Below, one piece after another: positions 1 to 10,012 of a stretch of DNA of 64,000 nt. A program made the position numbers and the translations under genes. The notes beneath the pieces were generated by a model. It saw nothing but the letters and a program-made list of their open reading frames with translations. It ran no database searches and was not told the DNA's origin. How positions within the stretch are numbered: the stretch's first letter is position 1; each line of letters opens with the position of its first letter. The stretch is from Lichenihabitans psoromatis (GTDB lineage Bacteria; Pseudomonadota; Alphaproteobacteria; Rhizobiales; Beijerinckiaceae), in contig NZ_CP036515.1 in the NCBI RefSeq assembly GCF_004323635.1, positions 4,341,501 through 4,405,500 of the forward strand. The letters are read 5' to 3'.

Positions 1-884
1 TGACCGGCAATACTCATCGGGCCGAGATCTGCATCGACAAGCTCTATTCGCCGGACAGCACCACGGGCCGCCTCGGCCTGTTGGAGTTCCGCGCCTTCGA
101 GATGCCGCCGGATGCGCGGATGAGCCTCGCGCAACAACTGCTGCTCCGCGCCGTGATCGCGTGGCTGTGGCGCGACCCGAAAAGTGGCGCCCTGGTGCGG
201 TGGGGCACCAACCTGCACGATCGGTTCATGCTGCCACATTTCATTTGGGCGGACCTCATCGACGTGTTGGGCGAACTCAAGACGGCGGGATACGCCTTCG
301 ATCCGGTCTGGTTCGAGGCGCAACACGAGTTCCGCTTCCCTCATTACGGCACGATCCAGCGCGACGGCGTGACGCTCGAGCTCAGACAGGCGCTCGAGCC
401 CTGGCACGTCTTGGGCGAAGAAGGCATGGCGGGCGGGATGGCGCGCCACGTCGATACATCGGTCGAGCGGCTTCAAGTCCGGCTCACCGGAATGACGCCA
501 GGACGCCACGTTGTCGCCTGCAATGGGCGCCGCGTGCCGCTGACGCCGACCGGAACGGCCGGTGAGGCGATCGCCGGCGTCAGGTTCAAGGCTTGGCAGC
601 CCTGGCGCAGCATGCAGCCGGTGGTGCCGGTTCATGCGCCGCTCACGTTCGACATCATCGATACGTGGACGAGCCGGTCGATGGGTGGATGCATCTACCA
701 TGCGACGCATCCGGGTGGTCGCAATTACGCAACGTTCCCGGTCAATGCCTTCGAGGCGGAAGCCCGCCGTCTGGCCCGCTTCCAAGACTTCGGCCATACG
801 GGCGGACCGATCGACATTCCGCCCGAGGAACGAACAGCAGAGTTTCCGCTGACACTCGACATGCGGCGCCCCGCCAGCCTATAA
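1..884 (+). CDS. Transglutaminase-like protein with DUF2126 domain, C-terminal part
   Basis: This is the 3' end of a gene that begins before the window. The frame is open from base 3 and gives 293 residues. The sequence beginning [16 protein letters not shown], followed by [13 protein letters not shown], is typical of the DUF2126 module found at the C terminus of large (about 1100 residue) transglutaminase-like proteins; the catalytic transglutaminase half lies outside. It ends 7 bp before a circularly permuted ATP-grasp/alpha-E gene, which is in turn followed by a second transglutaminase. These families co-occur in many bacteria and are thought to act in an uncharacterised peptide ligation and modification pathway. 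The family call is firm; the biochemical role is inference. Confidence 0.85.
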   Translation, partial: TGNTHRAEICIDKLYSPDSTTGRLGLLEFRAFEMPPDARMSLAQQLLLRAVIAWLWRDPKSGALVRWGTNLHDRFMLPHFIWADLIDVLGELKTAGYAFDPVWFEAQHEFRFPHYGTIQRDGVTLELRQALEPWHVLGEEGMAGGMARHVDTSVERLQVRLTGMTPGRHVVACNGRRVPLTPTGTAGEAIAGVRFKAWQPWRSMQPVVPVHAPLTFDIIDTWTSRSMGGCIYHATHPGGRNYATFPVNAFEAEARRLARFQDFGHTGGPIDIPPEERTAEFPLTLDMRRPASL

Positions 885-891
885 AGCGGGC

Positions 892-3402
892 ATGATTGCC
901 TCCGCCCGCACAGGATCAAAAAGCGTACGGAGGCTCGACGATCTGATCGAGGCTTATGAGCCTCTACCCGGAATTCCGGACGAGTTCATCGACGCGGCCG
1001 GCGAGCCGCGTCCCCATTGGCTGCCGTTTCTTCGGCATTTCAGCGGACTCGATGCGGGCGAGCGAGATCACCGTTTCGATCTCGCCAATCGGCACATGCG
1101 CGACACAGGCGTTTCCTATCGCAGCTATGGCGATATCGACGCGCGCCCCTGGCCGCTGAGCCACATTCCGCTGCTGATCGACGAGGCGGAGTGGCAGCAG
1201 ATCGCCGAGGGCATCACGCAGCGGGCCGGGCTGATCGAGACCGTGCTGGCCGATGTCTATGGCAAGAACGAGTTGGTGAGCGCAGGGCGCCTGCCGGCCG
1301 CAGCTGTGACCGGCAGCGCAGATCTGCTCCGTCCCTTGCTCGGTGTGACACCCGTCGGCGGCCAACATCTCAACCTCTATGCGGCCGATATCGGACGCGG
1401 GCCGGATGGACGCTGGTGGGTGTTGGGCGACCGAACCCAGGCACCGTCTGGCGCCGGCTATGCGCTTGAGAACCGCCTTGCCATGTCGCGGGCCTTTCCG
1501 GACATTTATGGCGAACTCAATGCGGAGCGGCTCGCCTCCTTCTTCCAGACATTCCGATCCGGCTTGGCGGGACAAGCCAAGCGGGCCGATCCGCGCATCT
1601 GCCTGCTGACGCCGGGGCCGCTGAACGAGACCTATTTCGAACACGCCTATCTGGCGCGTTACCTTGGCTTTCTGCTGGTCGAAGGTGGCGACCTCACGAT
1701 GCGCGGCAGCCAGATCCACGTCCGCACGATCGCAGGGCTGAAGCGAGCCGACGTCATCTGGCGCCGGATCGACGCCGATTTCGCCGACCCGCTCGAGCTG
1801 AACGGCGCATCTCGGCTGGGCGTGCCGGGTTTGGTCGATGCGGTACGGGCGGGCCAGGTGGTGGTTGGCAATGCGCTCGGCTCAGGCCTCATGGAAGCGC
1901 GAGCCCTCATGAGCTTCTTGCCGATGTTGTGCAAACATCTCACCGGCGAAGCGCTGAAGATGCCGAATATCGCGACGTGGTGGTGCGGCCAGCCACGTCA
2001 GCGCGATGAAGCGATCGAACGGCTCGACCGGCTTGCCATCATGAGCGCCTTCGGTGACGGCGTACCGGGCTTCGGCAACGAGCCGATCGTCGGGGCGACG
2101 CTCGGCCCGGCCGATAAAGCCACTCTCACGGCCGCCATCGCGGCCCGCGGTGTCGATTTCGTCGGTCAGGAAGTCGCGCGCTTGTCGACCACGCCGGTGT
2201 GGGAGAATGGCAGGCTCGTCCCGCGCCCTTTCATTCTGCGGGTTTTCGCAACCCCGACTCCGACGGGCTGGAAGGTCATGCCGGGCGGCTTCTGCCGCAT
2301 TTCGAACCAACCCGACGCGCGGGCCATTTCGATGGGGACCGGCGTTCAATCAGCGGATGTCTGCATTCTGTCCGAAAAGCCGGTCGGTGCCATGAGCCTG
2401 CTGCCGACCCGCGATAAGGTCAGCATTCGGCGGCTCCTCGGCAATCTTCCAAGCCGAGCCGCCGATAATCTCTTTTGGCTCGGTCGGTATCTCGAACGGA
2501 CCGAGGCGACGCTGCGAATCGCGCGTTGCCTCAGCGGCCGTGTGATCGGCGCCAGTGTCGCGGATGGTAGCGGACCGGGCGGCCAAACAGTCAGCCGTCT
2601 GATGGCACTCCTCGTGCTCTGGGGAGCCGTCGACAAGGACGATTCAGCCACCCCGACGGTGGCGTTAAATGCGGCCCTGCATAGCGCCACGCATTTCGGC
2701 TCGGCCTCGTCGCTGGCGCGAGAGGCGCAGCGGACCGCTTCGTTTATTCAGGAACGGCTTTCGGGGGATTCGACGCGGCTCATCGCATCCTTGGTGAAGC
2801 AGCTCGGCCGCAGCGATCGATCGAGCTTGAGCGAAGCGGAAGCCTTTGCGCGAGCAGACGAAGCGCTCAGCATCGTCGCGGCGGTCTCCGGTCTCGCCCA
2901 AGAAAACGTCAACCGCGTCGCCGGGTGGCGTTTTTTGGATATCGGTCGACGGATTGAGCGCGGCAACAACACCTGCCGGTTCGCCCGAACCTTTGCCGGA
3001 TCCAACGGTCCCGCCGAGGATCTCGACGCTCTGCTTGACCTGATCGATTCGCAAATTACCTATCGGTCGCGTTATCTCGTCGGCGTGGCACTCGCCCCGG
3101 TGCGCGACATGGTGCTGCTCGATCCCTATAACCCCCGATCGGTGGCGTTTCAGGTCGAGCGGATGAGCGAGCATCTCGCCGCCCTGCCCTCTTTGCGGAA
3201 CGACGGCATCGCCGAAGAGCCGCTTCGGCTCGTCCGCGTTCTTGAAGCCGAGATCGCGGCCGTCGATGCAGCCGATCTCGACCTTGCGAAAATCGATGAT
3301 GTCGACGGCAAGCTTTATGGCCTGAGCCAAGCGATTGCGAAGCGCTATTTCCTGCAAGGCGCCCTGTCGTCCGGGCTCGACAAATATATGGGGCTGGCGT
3401 GA
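892..3402 (+). CDS. Circularly permuted ATP-grasp protein fused to an alpha-E domain
   Basis: This 836-residue protein has two modules. Roughly residues 1-480 match the circularly permuted ATP-grasp family (old DUF404/DUF407), enzymes predicted to form amide bonds with ATP. From about residue 515, where LPSRAADNLFWLGRYLERTE begins, an all-helical alpha-E domain (DUF403) runs to the end, with a second signature FLDIGRRIERG. In many genomes the two modules are separate neighbouring genes; here they are one polypeptide. The gene lies between two transglutaminase-family genes and overlaps the next by 4 bp, so the products are translationally coupled. Substrate unknown. The start is the ATG 7 bp after the preceding stop. 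Confidence 0.88.
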   Translation: MIASARTGSKSVRRLDDLIEAYEPLPGIPDEFIDAAGEPRPHWLPFLRHFSGLDAGERDHRFDLANRHMRDTGVSYRSYGDIDARPWPLSHIPLLIDEAEWQQIAEGITQRAGLIETVLADVYGKNELVSAGRLPAAAVTGSADLLRPLLGVTPVGGQHLNLYAADIGRGPDGRWWVLGDRTQAPSGAGYALENRLAMSRAFPDIYGELNAERLASFFQTFRSGLAGQAKRADPRICLLTPGPLNETYFEHAYLARYLGFLLVEGGDLTMRGSQIHVRTIAGLKRADVIWRRIDADFADPLELNGASRLGVPGLVDAVRAGQVVVGNALGSGLMEARALMSFLPMLCKHLTGEALKMPNIATWWCGQPRQRDEAIERLDRLAIMSAFGDGVPGFGNEPIVGATLGPADKATLTAAIAARGVDFVGQEVARLSTTPVWENGRLVPRPFILRVFATPTPTGWKVMPGGFCRISNQPDARAISMGTGVQSADVCILSEKPVGAMSLLPTRDKVSIRRLLGNLPSRAADNLFWLGRYLERTEATLRIARCLSGRVIGASVADGSGPGGQTVSRLMALLVLWGAVDKDDSATPTVALNAALHSATHFGSASSLAREAQRTASFIQERLSGDSTRLIASLVKQLGRSDRSSLSEAEAFARADEALSIVAAVSGLAQENVNRVAGWRFLDIGRRIERGNNTCRFARTFAGSNGPAEDLDALLDLIDSQITYRSRYLVGVALAPVRDMVLLDPYNPRSVAFQVERMSEHLAALPSLRNDGIAEEPLRLVRVLEAEIAAVDAADLDLAKIDDVDGKLYGLSQAIAKRYFLQGALSSGLDKYMGLA

Positions 3403-4280
3403 TCTATGACGTCCGCCACGTAACGACCTACACCTACGGCTCGCCTGTGACGTTCGCGCAATGCACGTTACGGGTCCAGCCGGCGACGAGCCACGGTCAG
3501 ATCGTCGAATGGAGCAGATTGTCGATCGACCCCCAGCCTGCCGCGATGACCGAACATGTCTCGTTTTTCGGCAACCGCGTCGCTTTGGTCCAGATCGACG
3601 TGCCGCACGAGGTCCTTCGGATCGAGGCGCGATCGCGCGTCGCGGTCGACCGGAACGCCGCACTCGACCTCTGGGCCGACCGAAGCTGGGAGGATATCCG
3701 CGAACTCGGCTTCGCCCGCGCCTCGATGCAGCCGACCTCCCCGGCGCATTTTCTCTATCCGAGCCCGCTCGCCGGTTTCGCGCCGTCCGTCACGGATTAT
3801 GTCGGACAATCCTTCGTGCGGGGACGATGCATCACGCAAGCCGCGAGCGAGGTGATGGGGCGCATTCGGCGCGAGTTCAAATATGACCCCGACGCCACCA
3901 AAGTCTCGACGCCACTGGTGGAGGCCTTCCAGAACCGGCATGGGGTCTGCCAGGATTTTGCCCATATCATGATCGCGGGGTTGCGCGGGCTCGGCCTATC
4001 GGCCGCCTATGTCAGCGGATACATCCGCACCATACCGCCCGCCGGAAAGCCGCGTCTTGAGGGTGGCGACGCCAGCCATGCCTGGGTCGCGCTCTGGTGC
4101 GGCCCGGATCGGGGCTGGCTCGGGTTCGACCCCACCAACGACATTATGGCGGGCGACGACCATGTTGTGCTGGGGATCGGCCGTGATTACGCCGATGTCG
4201 CGCCGGTCGGAGGCATTCTCCAAGGCACGCGTGAACAGGATGTCGCCGTCGGCGTGGATGTCATCCCCCTGCTGCCATAA
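3399..4280 (+). CDS. Transglutaminase-like cysteine peptidase-fold protein
   Basis: This 293-residue protein starts with a GTG overlapping the stop of the ATP-grasp/alpha-E gene. The N-terminal part (about 1-80, beginning MIYDVRHVTTYTYGSPV) is the bacterial transglutaminase N-terminal beta region. The papain-like core follows with the expected triad: Cys184 in GVCQDFAH, His227 in DASHAW and Asp244 in GFDPTND. No signal peptide is visible, so it is probably cytoplasmic. It is the last gene of the operon and is followed directly by a strong terminator. Such proteins may be peptidases or cross-linking enzymes acting with the ATP-grasp partner; the reaction is not known. In some genomes a proteasome-like peptidase follows, but not here. 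Confidence 0.88.
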   Translation: MIYDVRHVTTYTYGSPVTFAQCTLRVQPATSHGQIVEWSRLSIDPQPAAMTEHVSFFGNRVALVQIDVPHEVLRIEARSRVAVDRNAALDLWADRSWEDIRELGFARASMQPTSPAHFLYPSPLAGFAPSVTDYVGQSFVRGRCITQAASEVMGRIRREFKYDPDATKVSTPLVEAFQNRHGVCQDFAHIMIAGLRGLGLSAAYVSGYIRTIPPAGKPRLEGGDASHAWVALWCGPDRGWLGFDPTNDIMAGDDHVVLGIGRDYADVAPVGGILQGTREQDVAVGVDVIPLLP

Positions 4281-4307
4281 AAAAACGCGCCACGAGGGCG
4301 CGTTTTT
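4281..4307. terminator. Bidirectional rho-independent terminator
   Basis: An 11-bp perfect stem (aaaaacgcgcc at 4281-4291 paired with ggcgcgttttt at 4297-4307) with a 5-nt loop. A-rich and T-rich flanks on each side allow it to work in both directions. It lies between the convergent transglutaminase gene and the small secreted protein gene. Confidence 0.9.
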
Positions 4308-4325
4308 ATCGAATTGCATCGGGCC

Positions 4326-4658
4326 TCAATAGGGGCCGTAGTATCCGTGGCCGGGGTGGTAATCGTAGCCGTAGCCGCGACCATCATAATTTCCGCCGTA
4401 CGAGTAAGCCGGGTAGCCGTTATAATAACGGTCGGCAGCAATTCCCGCCGTCGCGGCCCCGATGATGCCGAGAGCAGCGCCGGCGACGGCTGCTCCCCCA
4501 ACATTGCCGCGATGGTAGCCATAACCGCGGTGAGGCACGCCCACGCGCTGGTGGCTATACCGATCGCGCTGGTAGGCCGACGCTTCACCCACGGTTATGA
4601 GCAGTGTGGTGCCGGCCAAAAGCGCGGCTACAATTTTCATTGAACGCGATGTGGACAT
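4326..4658 (-). CDS. Small secreted Gly/Tyr-rich hypothetical protein
   Basis: This 110-residue protein has a clear signal peptide: a short basic N terminus, a hydrophobic stretch (about residues 7-25) and a likely cleavage after ASA. The mature part holds an alanine/glycine helix-like segment (GGAAVAGAALGIIG), which could insert in membrane, and a C-terminal half very rich in Gly and Tyr, ending GHGYYGPY. The start is the ATG at 4658, chosen because GGAGA lies 8 bp upstream and it begins the signal peptide; upstream in-frame codons look non-coding. Similar small Gly/Tyr-rich exported proteins are common in Rhizobiales, but I know no assigned function. Confidence 0.7.
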   Translation of the reverse strand: MSTSRSMKIVAALLAGTTLLITVGEASAYQRDRYSHQRVGVPHRGYGYHRGNVGGAAVAGAALGIIGAATAGIAADRYYNGYPAYSYGGNYDGRGYGYDYHPGHGYYGPY

Positions 4659-4840
4659 CGTGATCTCCATGCCTCTGCGCTTCACTGTTGAGCGCCTCGT
4701 CGTGACAGGAAAACGTGGAGGCGGTCGATTGAGTTCCTGATCGATCAAACAACCCACCAGCACGGTCAACGAGGGATTGACGCTCTCATTTGACAAAGCG
4801 GAAGCTTCAATCGCCTAGTGGGGTGGGAGGATCGCGGATA

Positions 4841-4860
4841 GCCACGACGAGGATCGTGGC
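4841..4860 (+). promoter_or_regulatory. Inverted repeat around the ribosome binding site of the GntR gene
   Basis: A perfect 7-bp inverted repeat (gccacga / tcgtggc) with a 6-nt loop that contains GAGGA. This is the likely Shine-Dalgarno sequence for the GTG start at 4864. It could be an autoregulatory operator or an RNA hairpin that limits translation. The dyad is visible; the role is inference. Confidence 0.35.
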
Positions 4861-4863
4861 GGC

Positions 4864-5634
4864 GTGGTCGCCGGGGGTAACGTGGATCCAAGACGAACTG
4901 CAGACACCAAACGGTCCGGTCTTGTGGTCCGGCTTCCGCGTCACACGTTAACGGCCGAAGCGATCGGGCGACGCATCGTGGGTGGCTCGCTGAAGCCGGG
5001 TGCCGTCCTGCCAAATGCCGATCTTCTCGCGCGCGAGTTCAAAGTATCTCGACCGGCTTTGCGGGAAGCCATTAAATTGCTGGCCGGCAAGGGATTGTTG
5101 GAGATGGCGCCGCGCCGCGGCACCGTTGTGCGCCCGAGAGCGCAGTGGAACCGCCTCGACGACGACGTGTTGAATTGGGAACGGGGCGAGGCCCCGACCG
5201 AGAGCTTCATCCGCAATCTGTTCGAATTGCGACGCATGATCGAACCCGAGGCGGCGGCGCTTGCGGCGACACGAGCCACGCCGGAGGGCATCGAGGCAAT
5301 CGGCAGGGCCTTATCGGGCATGGGAGAGGCGAATTTTACATCCGTCGACTCGATCCGCGCGGATCTCGACTTTCACAGCGCCATTCTGACCCATTCGGGC
5401 AATGATTTCCTGGCCACCTTCGCGCCGGCGATCGAAACATCGATGAAGGTGACGTTCAGCATCCAGCGCCGCCTCGCCGACGATTCGAAGCGCTTTCTCC
5501 ATGAACACGCGCTGGTGTTTTACGCCATTCGAGATCGTGATCCCAACGCGTCGCGGGCCGCCTCCCTGGCGCTGCTCAGCCCAGCCGAGGGCGATGCGCT
5601 TGCAGGACTTTTCGGAACCCCGGACCGCCCCTGA
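4864..5634 (+). CDS. GntR family transcriptional regulator, FadR/FCD subfamily
   Basis: This 256-residue protein has an N-terminal winged helix (about residues 25-95; LAREFKVSRPALREAIKLL is the recognition region) and a C-terminal all-helical FCD ligand-binding domain (about 115-235; FELRRMIEPEAAALAA and DLDFHSAILTHSGN, with Asp and His residues that usually bind a metal and an organic acid). The linker LDDDVLNWE resembles regulators of sugar-acid catabolism. The start is GTG with GAGGA 10 bp upstream; another GTG at 4882, preceded by GGGGG, is also possible. No obvious catabolic operon is adjacent, so the target is unknown; the dehydrogenase at 7694 is one candidate. Confidence 0.85.
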   Translation: MVAGGNVDPRRTADTKRSGLVVRLPRHTLTAEAIGRRIVGGSLKPGAVLPNADLLAREFKVSRPALREAIKLLAGKGLLEMAPRRGTVVRPRAQWNRLDDDVLNWERGEAPTESFIRNLFELRRMIEPEAAALAATRATPEGIEAIGRALSGMGEANFTSVDSIRADLDFHSAILTHSGNDFLATFAPAIETSMKVTFSIQRRLADDSKRFLHEHALVFYAIRDRDPNASRAASLALLSPAEGDALAGLFGTPDRP

Positions 5635-5734
5635 CCGGGAGATTGCCTAAGGCGAGGCTTCACCTCTCTCATGGTGTCGAAATCGCGCCGACCCTGCGCT
5701 ATGATTGTTTCGTGCGCTGGTGAATGAGCTTTGT

Positions 5735-7264
5735 ATGACGACAGATGCGGCCATCGACGATCTCTCGAGCTTGACCCGCCGCGTCGAGGCGCTTGCCGCC
5801 GAAAACGCCAGGCTGAGGGCGCAGCTCCAGCAAGCCGGTCTGGATCGACGTCTCGAGTCGGCGAAAGAATCAGACCCACCCGACCTTGATCCCCATGCGC
5901 GGCAGGCCTTCACGCGATTGTTGATCGACAGTATCTCGGAGGGTTTCTACGCCGTCGATGTCGAGGGCCGGACCACGTTGTGCAATCGGGCAGCGGTGCA
6001 TCTGCTCGGTTTCGACAGCCAGGATGAGGTCATCGGCCATCGCCTGCACGATTTGGCGCACCATTCGCACGCCGATGGATCGCCATATCCCGCAGCAACC
6101 TGCCCGATCTCCCGGGCCGCCCGGGAGGGCATTGCCGCCCAAGTGACCGGCGAGGTGTTTTTTCGCCGGGACGGAACGAGCTTCCCGGTCGAGTATCGAG
6201 CCGAACCGATCAAACTCGATGGGGTTCTGCAAGGCGCGATCTGCACGTTCACGGATATTACGGCGCGGACGCAAAGCGATGCGGATCTTCGTGAAAGCCG
6301 CGAGCGACTTGCTCTGGCTTTGGATGCAGCCGGTATCGGCATTTGGGATTTTTCACCGGCGTCGGGTCGGCTCGAGTGGGACGACAGGGTGCGGGCGCTG
6401 TTCGGATTGTCGGCCGGACGCGCCATCACGATCGAGATGAACCTGAACGCGATCCATCCCGCCGACAAAGCGTCGGTCGATGCCGCGCTGGCCGAAGCCT
6501 TCGATCCGTCCGGCCCAGGCGATTATGACGTTCAATTCCGGGCGATCGGTATCGAGGATGGCGTCGAACGCTGGATGGCCGCGAAGGGACGGGTGACCTT
6601 CGTCGATCAAACCGTGCATCGGTTTCTTGGCGCCGTTCGCGACATCAGCGATGAAAAACGGGCCGAGATGCACATGCGCCTGATGGTCAACGAATTGAAC
6701 CATCGGGTGAAAAATTCGCTCGCCATGGTGCAGGGCGTCGCTGCCCAGACGTTCCGCGGCACGACCGATATAGACGCGGCACGAACGGCCTTTACCGAGC
6801 GCTTGGTGGCCCTGGCGAAAGCCCATGATGTCCTGACGGCGGGCAAGTGGGAAAGCGCGACGCTGATGTCTGTCGTGGCCCTGACGGTCAAGAGCCATGC
6901 GGGGGATGATCAGAACCGCTTCGACGTATCTGGTCCGGATATCGCCTTATCGCCCAAAACCGTGCTGGCCATGTCGCTCGCGCTTCACGAACTGGCCACC
7001 AATGCGGTGAAATACGGGTCGCTGTCGAACGACACCGGGCGGGTGACGATCCGGTGGAGCGCACCGGCGACCGGCGGGGACAAACGCTTGTTGTTTCGAT
7101 GGGAGGAGCGCGGTGGACCGCCTGTCGCTCCGCCACAGCGACGTGGATTTGGTTCTAAATTGATCGAACGCGGGTTAGCTGCGGAACTTCAAGGAGATGT
7201 GAGAATTGAATTCAGCCAGGGCGGCATCGTCTGCACCATATCGGCGCCTTTCCCTTCCGCTTAA
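5735..7264 (+). CDS. PAS-domain sensor histidine kinase, HWE family
   Basis: This 509-residue soluble kinase has a short coiled coil near the N terminus (about 10-40) and two PAS-type sensor regions (about 60-180 and 190-310). The HWE-type transmitter has its phosphorylated His in ELNHRVKNSLA at about residue 323. The ATPase N-box is LHELATNAVKYGSLS, and the HWE signature Trp-Glu appears in LLFRWEERGG. No membrane segment is seen. An upstream in-frame TTG at 5705 is possible, but ATG at 5735 is the more likely start. A single-domain response regulator follows 14 bp downstream, the usual arrangement for this alphaproteobacterial family. The signal is unknown; it may be redox, light or stress. 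Confidence 0.88.
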   Translation: MTTDAAIDDLSSLTRRVEALAAENARLRAQLQQAGLDRRLESAKESDPPDLDPHARQAFTRLLIDSISEGFYAVDVEGRTTLCNRAAVHLLGFDSQDEVIGHRLHDLAHHSHADGSPYPAATCPISRAAREGIAAQVTGEVFFRRDGTSFPVEYRAEPIKLDGVLQGAICTFTDITARTQSDADLRESRERLALALDAAGIGIWDFSPASGRLEWDDRVRALFGLSAGRAITIEMNLNAIHPADKASVDAALAEAFDPSGPGDYDVQFRAIGIEDGVERWMAAKGRVTFVDQTVHRFLGAVRDISDEKRAEMHMRLMVNELNHRVKNSLAMVQGVAAQTFRGTTDIDAARTAFTERLVALAKAHDVLTAGKWESATLMSVVALTVKSHAGDDQNRFDVSGPDIALSPKTVLAMSLALHELATNAVKYGSLSNDTGRVTIRWSAPATGGDKRLLFRWEERGGPPVAPPQRRGFGSKLIERGLAAELQGDVRIEFSQGGIVCTISAPFPSA

Positions 7265-7278
7265 ATGGACCATCCATT

Positions 7279-7638
7279 GTGACGCATCCGACCCGCTATC
7301 GTGTCTTCCTGGTGGAGGACGAGATGACGATCGCTTTGATGATCGAAGGAATGCTGGAGGATTTGGGCTTTGAGGTCGCCGGCATGGTGATGCGGTTGGA
7401 GCCCGCTTTGGAGCTCGCCCAAACCATCACGGCGGATGTCGCTATTCTGGATATCAACCTCGACGGAAAGCAGTCATTCCCGATCGCCGATATCTTGCGT
7501 GAGCGGGGCATTCCGTTCTTCTTCGCGACAGGCTACGGCTCGAAGGGCCTGAACGACAATTACGAAGGGACGTTCACGTTGAAAAAGCCCTTTCTCACGG
7601 CCGAACTCGAGAAGGCGGTAGAAAGAGCGGTCGGCTAA
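7279..7638 (+). CDS. Single-domain response regulator (receiver only)
   Basis: This 119-residue protein consists only of a CheY-like receiver domain. The acidic pocket is VEDE (about 12-15), the phosphoacceptor is Asp58 in AILDINLDG, and the conserved lysine lies in LKKPF near the C terminus. There is no output domain, so it probably works by protein-protein contact or as a phosphate sink or relay for the HWE kinase just upstream. It starts with GTG, 14 bp after the kinase stop, and is presumably co-transcribed with it. Confidence 0.88.
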   Translation: MTHPTRYRVFLVEDEMTIALMIEGMLEDLGFEVAGMVMRLEPALELAQTITADVAILDINLDGKQSFPIADILRERGIPFFFATGYGSKGLNDNYEGTFTLKKPFLTAELEKAVERAVG

Positions 7639-7693
7639 GCTTAGACACGTCGACCAGCACAACGATTCTTGAAGAACGCTCGGGAGGAACGAC

Positions 7694-8725
7694 ATGAAGG
7701 CTCTGGTACTCGAGCGAATTCACGAACTCTCGTTGCGCGAGATCGACCTTCCCAGCGTGGTCGGCGCCAAAGACGTCAAAATCAAAGTCGATACGGTCGG
7801 GGTCTGCGGCAGCGACGTTCACTATTACACGCATGGACGCATCGGCCCGTTCGTCGTCAACGAACCGATGGTGCTGGGTCACGAAGCTGCCGGAACCATC
7901 GTCGAGGTTGGCACTGAGGTGACGAGCTTGAAGGTCGGTGACCGCGTCTGCATGGAGCCGGGCATCCCCGATCTCAATTCACGCGCGTCGAAGCTCGGGC
8001 TCTATAACGTCGACCCGAGCGTCGTGTTTTGGGCGACCCCGCCTGTCCATGGTTGCCTGACCCCGTTCGTGGTTCACCCCGCCGCCTTCACGTTCAAACT
8101 TCCCGATAATGTGAGCTTCGGTGAAGGTGCGATGGTCGAGCCGTTCGCGGTGGGTCTGCAGGCGGCCGTGAAAGCCAAGATCCTCCCCGGCGACTTGGCT
8201 GTCGTGATCGGCGCAGGGCCGATTGGCATCATGGTGGCGCTTGCGGCTCTGGCGGGAGGATGCAGCCGCGTCATTATCGCTGATCTACAGCCCGCAAAAC
8301 TCGCCATCGCGGGACGCTATGCGGGGGTGACACCCGTCAACATCAAGGAACGTGCGCTGGCCGATGTCGTCAACGAGGCGACCGCAGGCTGGGGTGCCGA
8401 CGTCGTCTTCGAGGCGAGCGGCAGCGTCCGCGCCTACGAGGGAATCTTCGGGCTGGCACGGCCGGGCGGCTGTCTCGTTCTCGTCGGCATGCCGGTCGCG
8501 CCGGTTGCCATCGACGTGACGACGGCGGCCGCGAAAGAATTGCGGATCGAGACCGTGTTTCGCTACGCCAATGTCTTCGATCGCGCCCTCGCGATGATCG
8601 CCTCGGGCAAAGTCGACCTCAAGCCTCTGATTACCCACACCTACAACTTCGAGGATAGTGTCGCGGCCTTCGACCGTGCCGCTGAGGGCCGACCGGACGA
8701 CGTCAAGCTGCAGATCAAATTGTAA
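7694..8725 (+). CDS. Zinc-dependent alcohol dehydrogenase, D-xylulose reductase (xylitol dehydrogenase)-like
   Basis: This 343-residue medium-chain dehydrogenase has the catalytic zinc region [13 protein letters not shown] and GHEAAG, and a Rossmann motif GAGPIG (about residues 175-180). It resembles rhizobial xylitol/sorbitol dehydrogenases that oxidise polyols to ketoses with NAD. The usual structural-zinc cysteine cluster is absent: the matching loop reads [17 protein letters not shown]. That is a known trait of this xylitol dehydrogenase branch. The start has a strong GGGAGGAA site 4 bp upstream. No transporter or kinase genes lie beside it, so the physiological substrate is uncertain. 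Confidence 0.82.
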   Translation: MKALVLERIHELSLREIDLPSVVGAKDVKIKVDTVGVCGSDVHYYTHGRIGPFVVNEPMVLGHEAAGTIVEVGTEVTSLKVGDRVCMEPGIPDLNSRASKLGLYNVDPSVVFWATPPVHGCLTPFVVHPAAFTFKLPDNVSFGEGAMVEPFAVGLQAAVKAKILPGDLAVVIGAGPIGIMVALAALAGGCSRVIIADLQPAKLAIAGRYAGVTPVNIKERALADVVNEATAGWGADVVFEASGSVRAYEGIFGLARPGGCLVLVGMPVAPVAIDVTTAAAKELRIETVFRYANVFDRALAMIASGKVDLKPLITHTYNFEDSVAAFDRAAEGRPDDVKLQIKL

Positions 8726-8738
8726 TCGCAAAGCCGGG

Positions 8739-8764
8739 TCGGACAGCCAGATGGGTCTGTCCGA
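8739..8764. terminator. Intergenic hairpin between convergent genes
   Basis: An 8-bp inverted repeat (tcggacag / ctgtccga) with a 10-nt loop in the 57-bp space between the convergent dehydrogenase and prs genes. There is no U tract, so terminator function is probable rather than certain. Confidence 0.4.
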
Positions 8765-8782
8765 TCGCGGACGATGCTGGCC

Positions 8783-9760
<978 letters not shown>

Positions 9761-9932
9761 CATCCGTCTCCGGCCAAGATCCCAACCGGCGCGTCGTGCG
9801 CCTTGCGGGCTGAATAGCAATCTTGCCGGTACGGAACAACCGTCGCACGGTTGTCATCCATAAGATTCGGTCGAAATCGGGTCGCTGTGCTCGGCTTGCG
9901 TCGGTCTCCCGTCGCAGGCGGAAAAGCGAAGA

Positions 9933-9967
9933 TAAACGAAAACGGCCGCCAACGAGTGTGGCGGCCG
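9933..9967 (-). terminator. Rho-independent terminator after grxD
   Basis: A 9-bp perfect GC-rich stem (cggccgcca at 9943-9951 with tggcggccg at 9959-9967) is followed, on the minus strand, by a T-rich run (TTTTCGTTTATC). It lies 45 bp past the grxD stop, so it would end the bolA-grxD transcript before prs. Confidence 0.75.
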
Positions 9968-10012
9968 GGACGACGGGAACGGACGACAGGATCGACCGGC
10001 GGACGGATCGGC

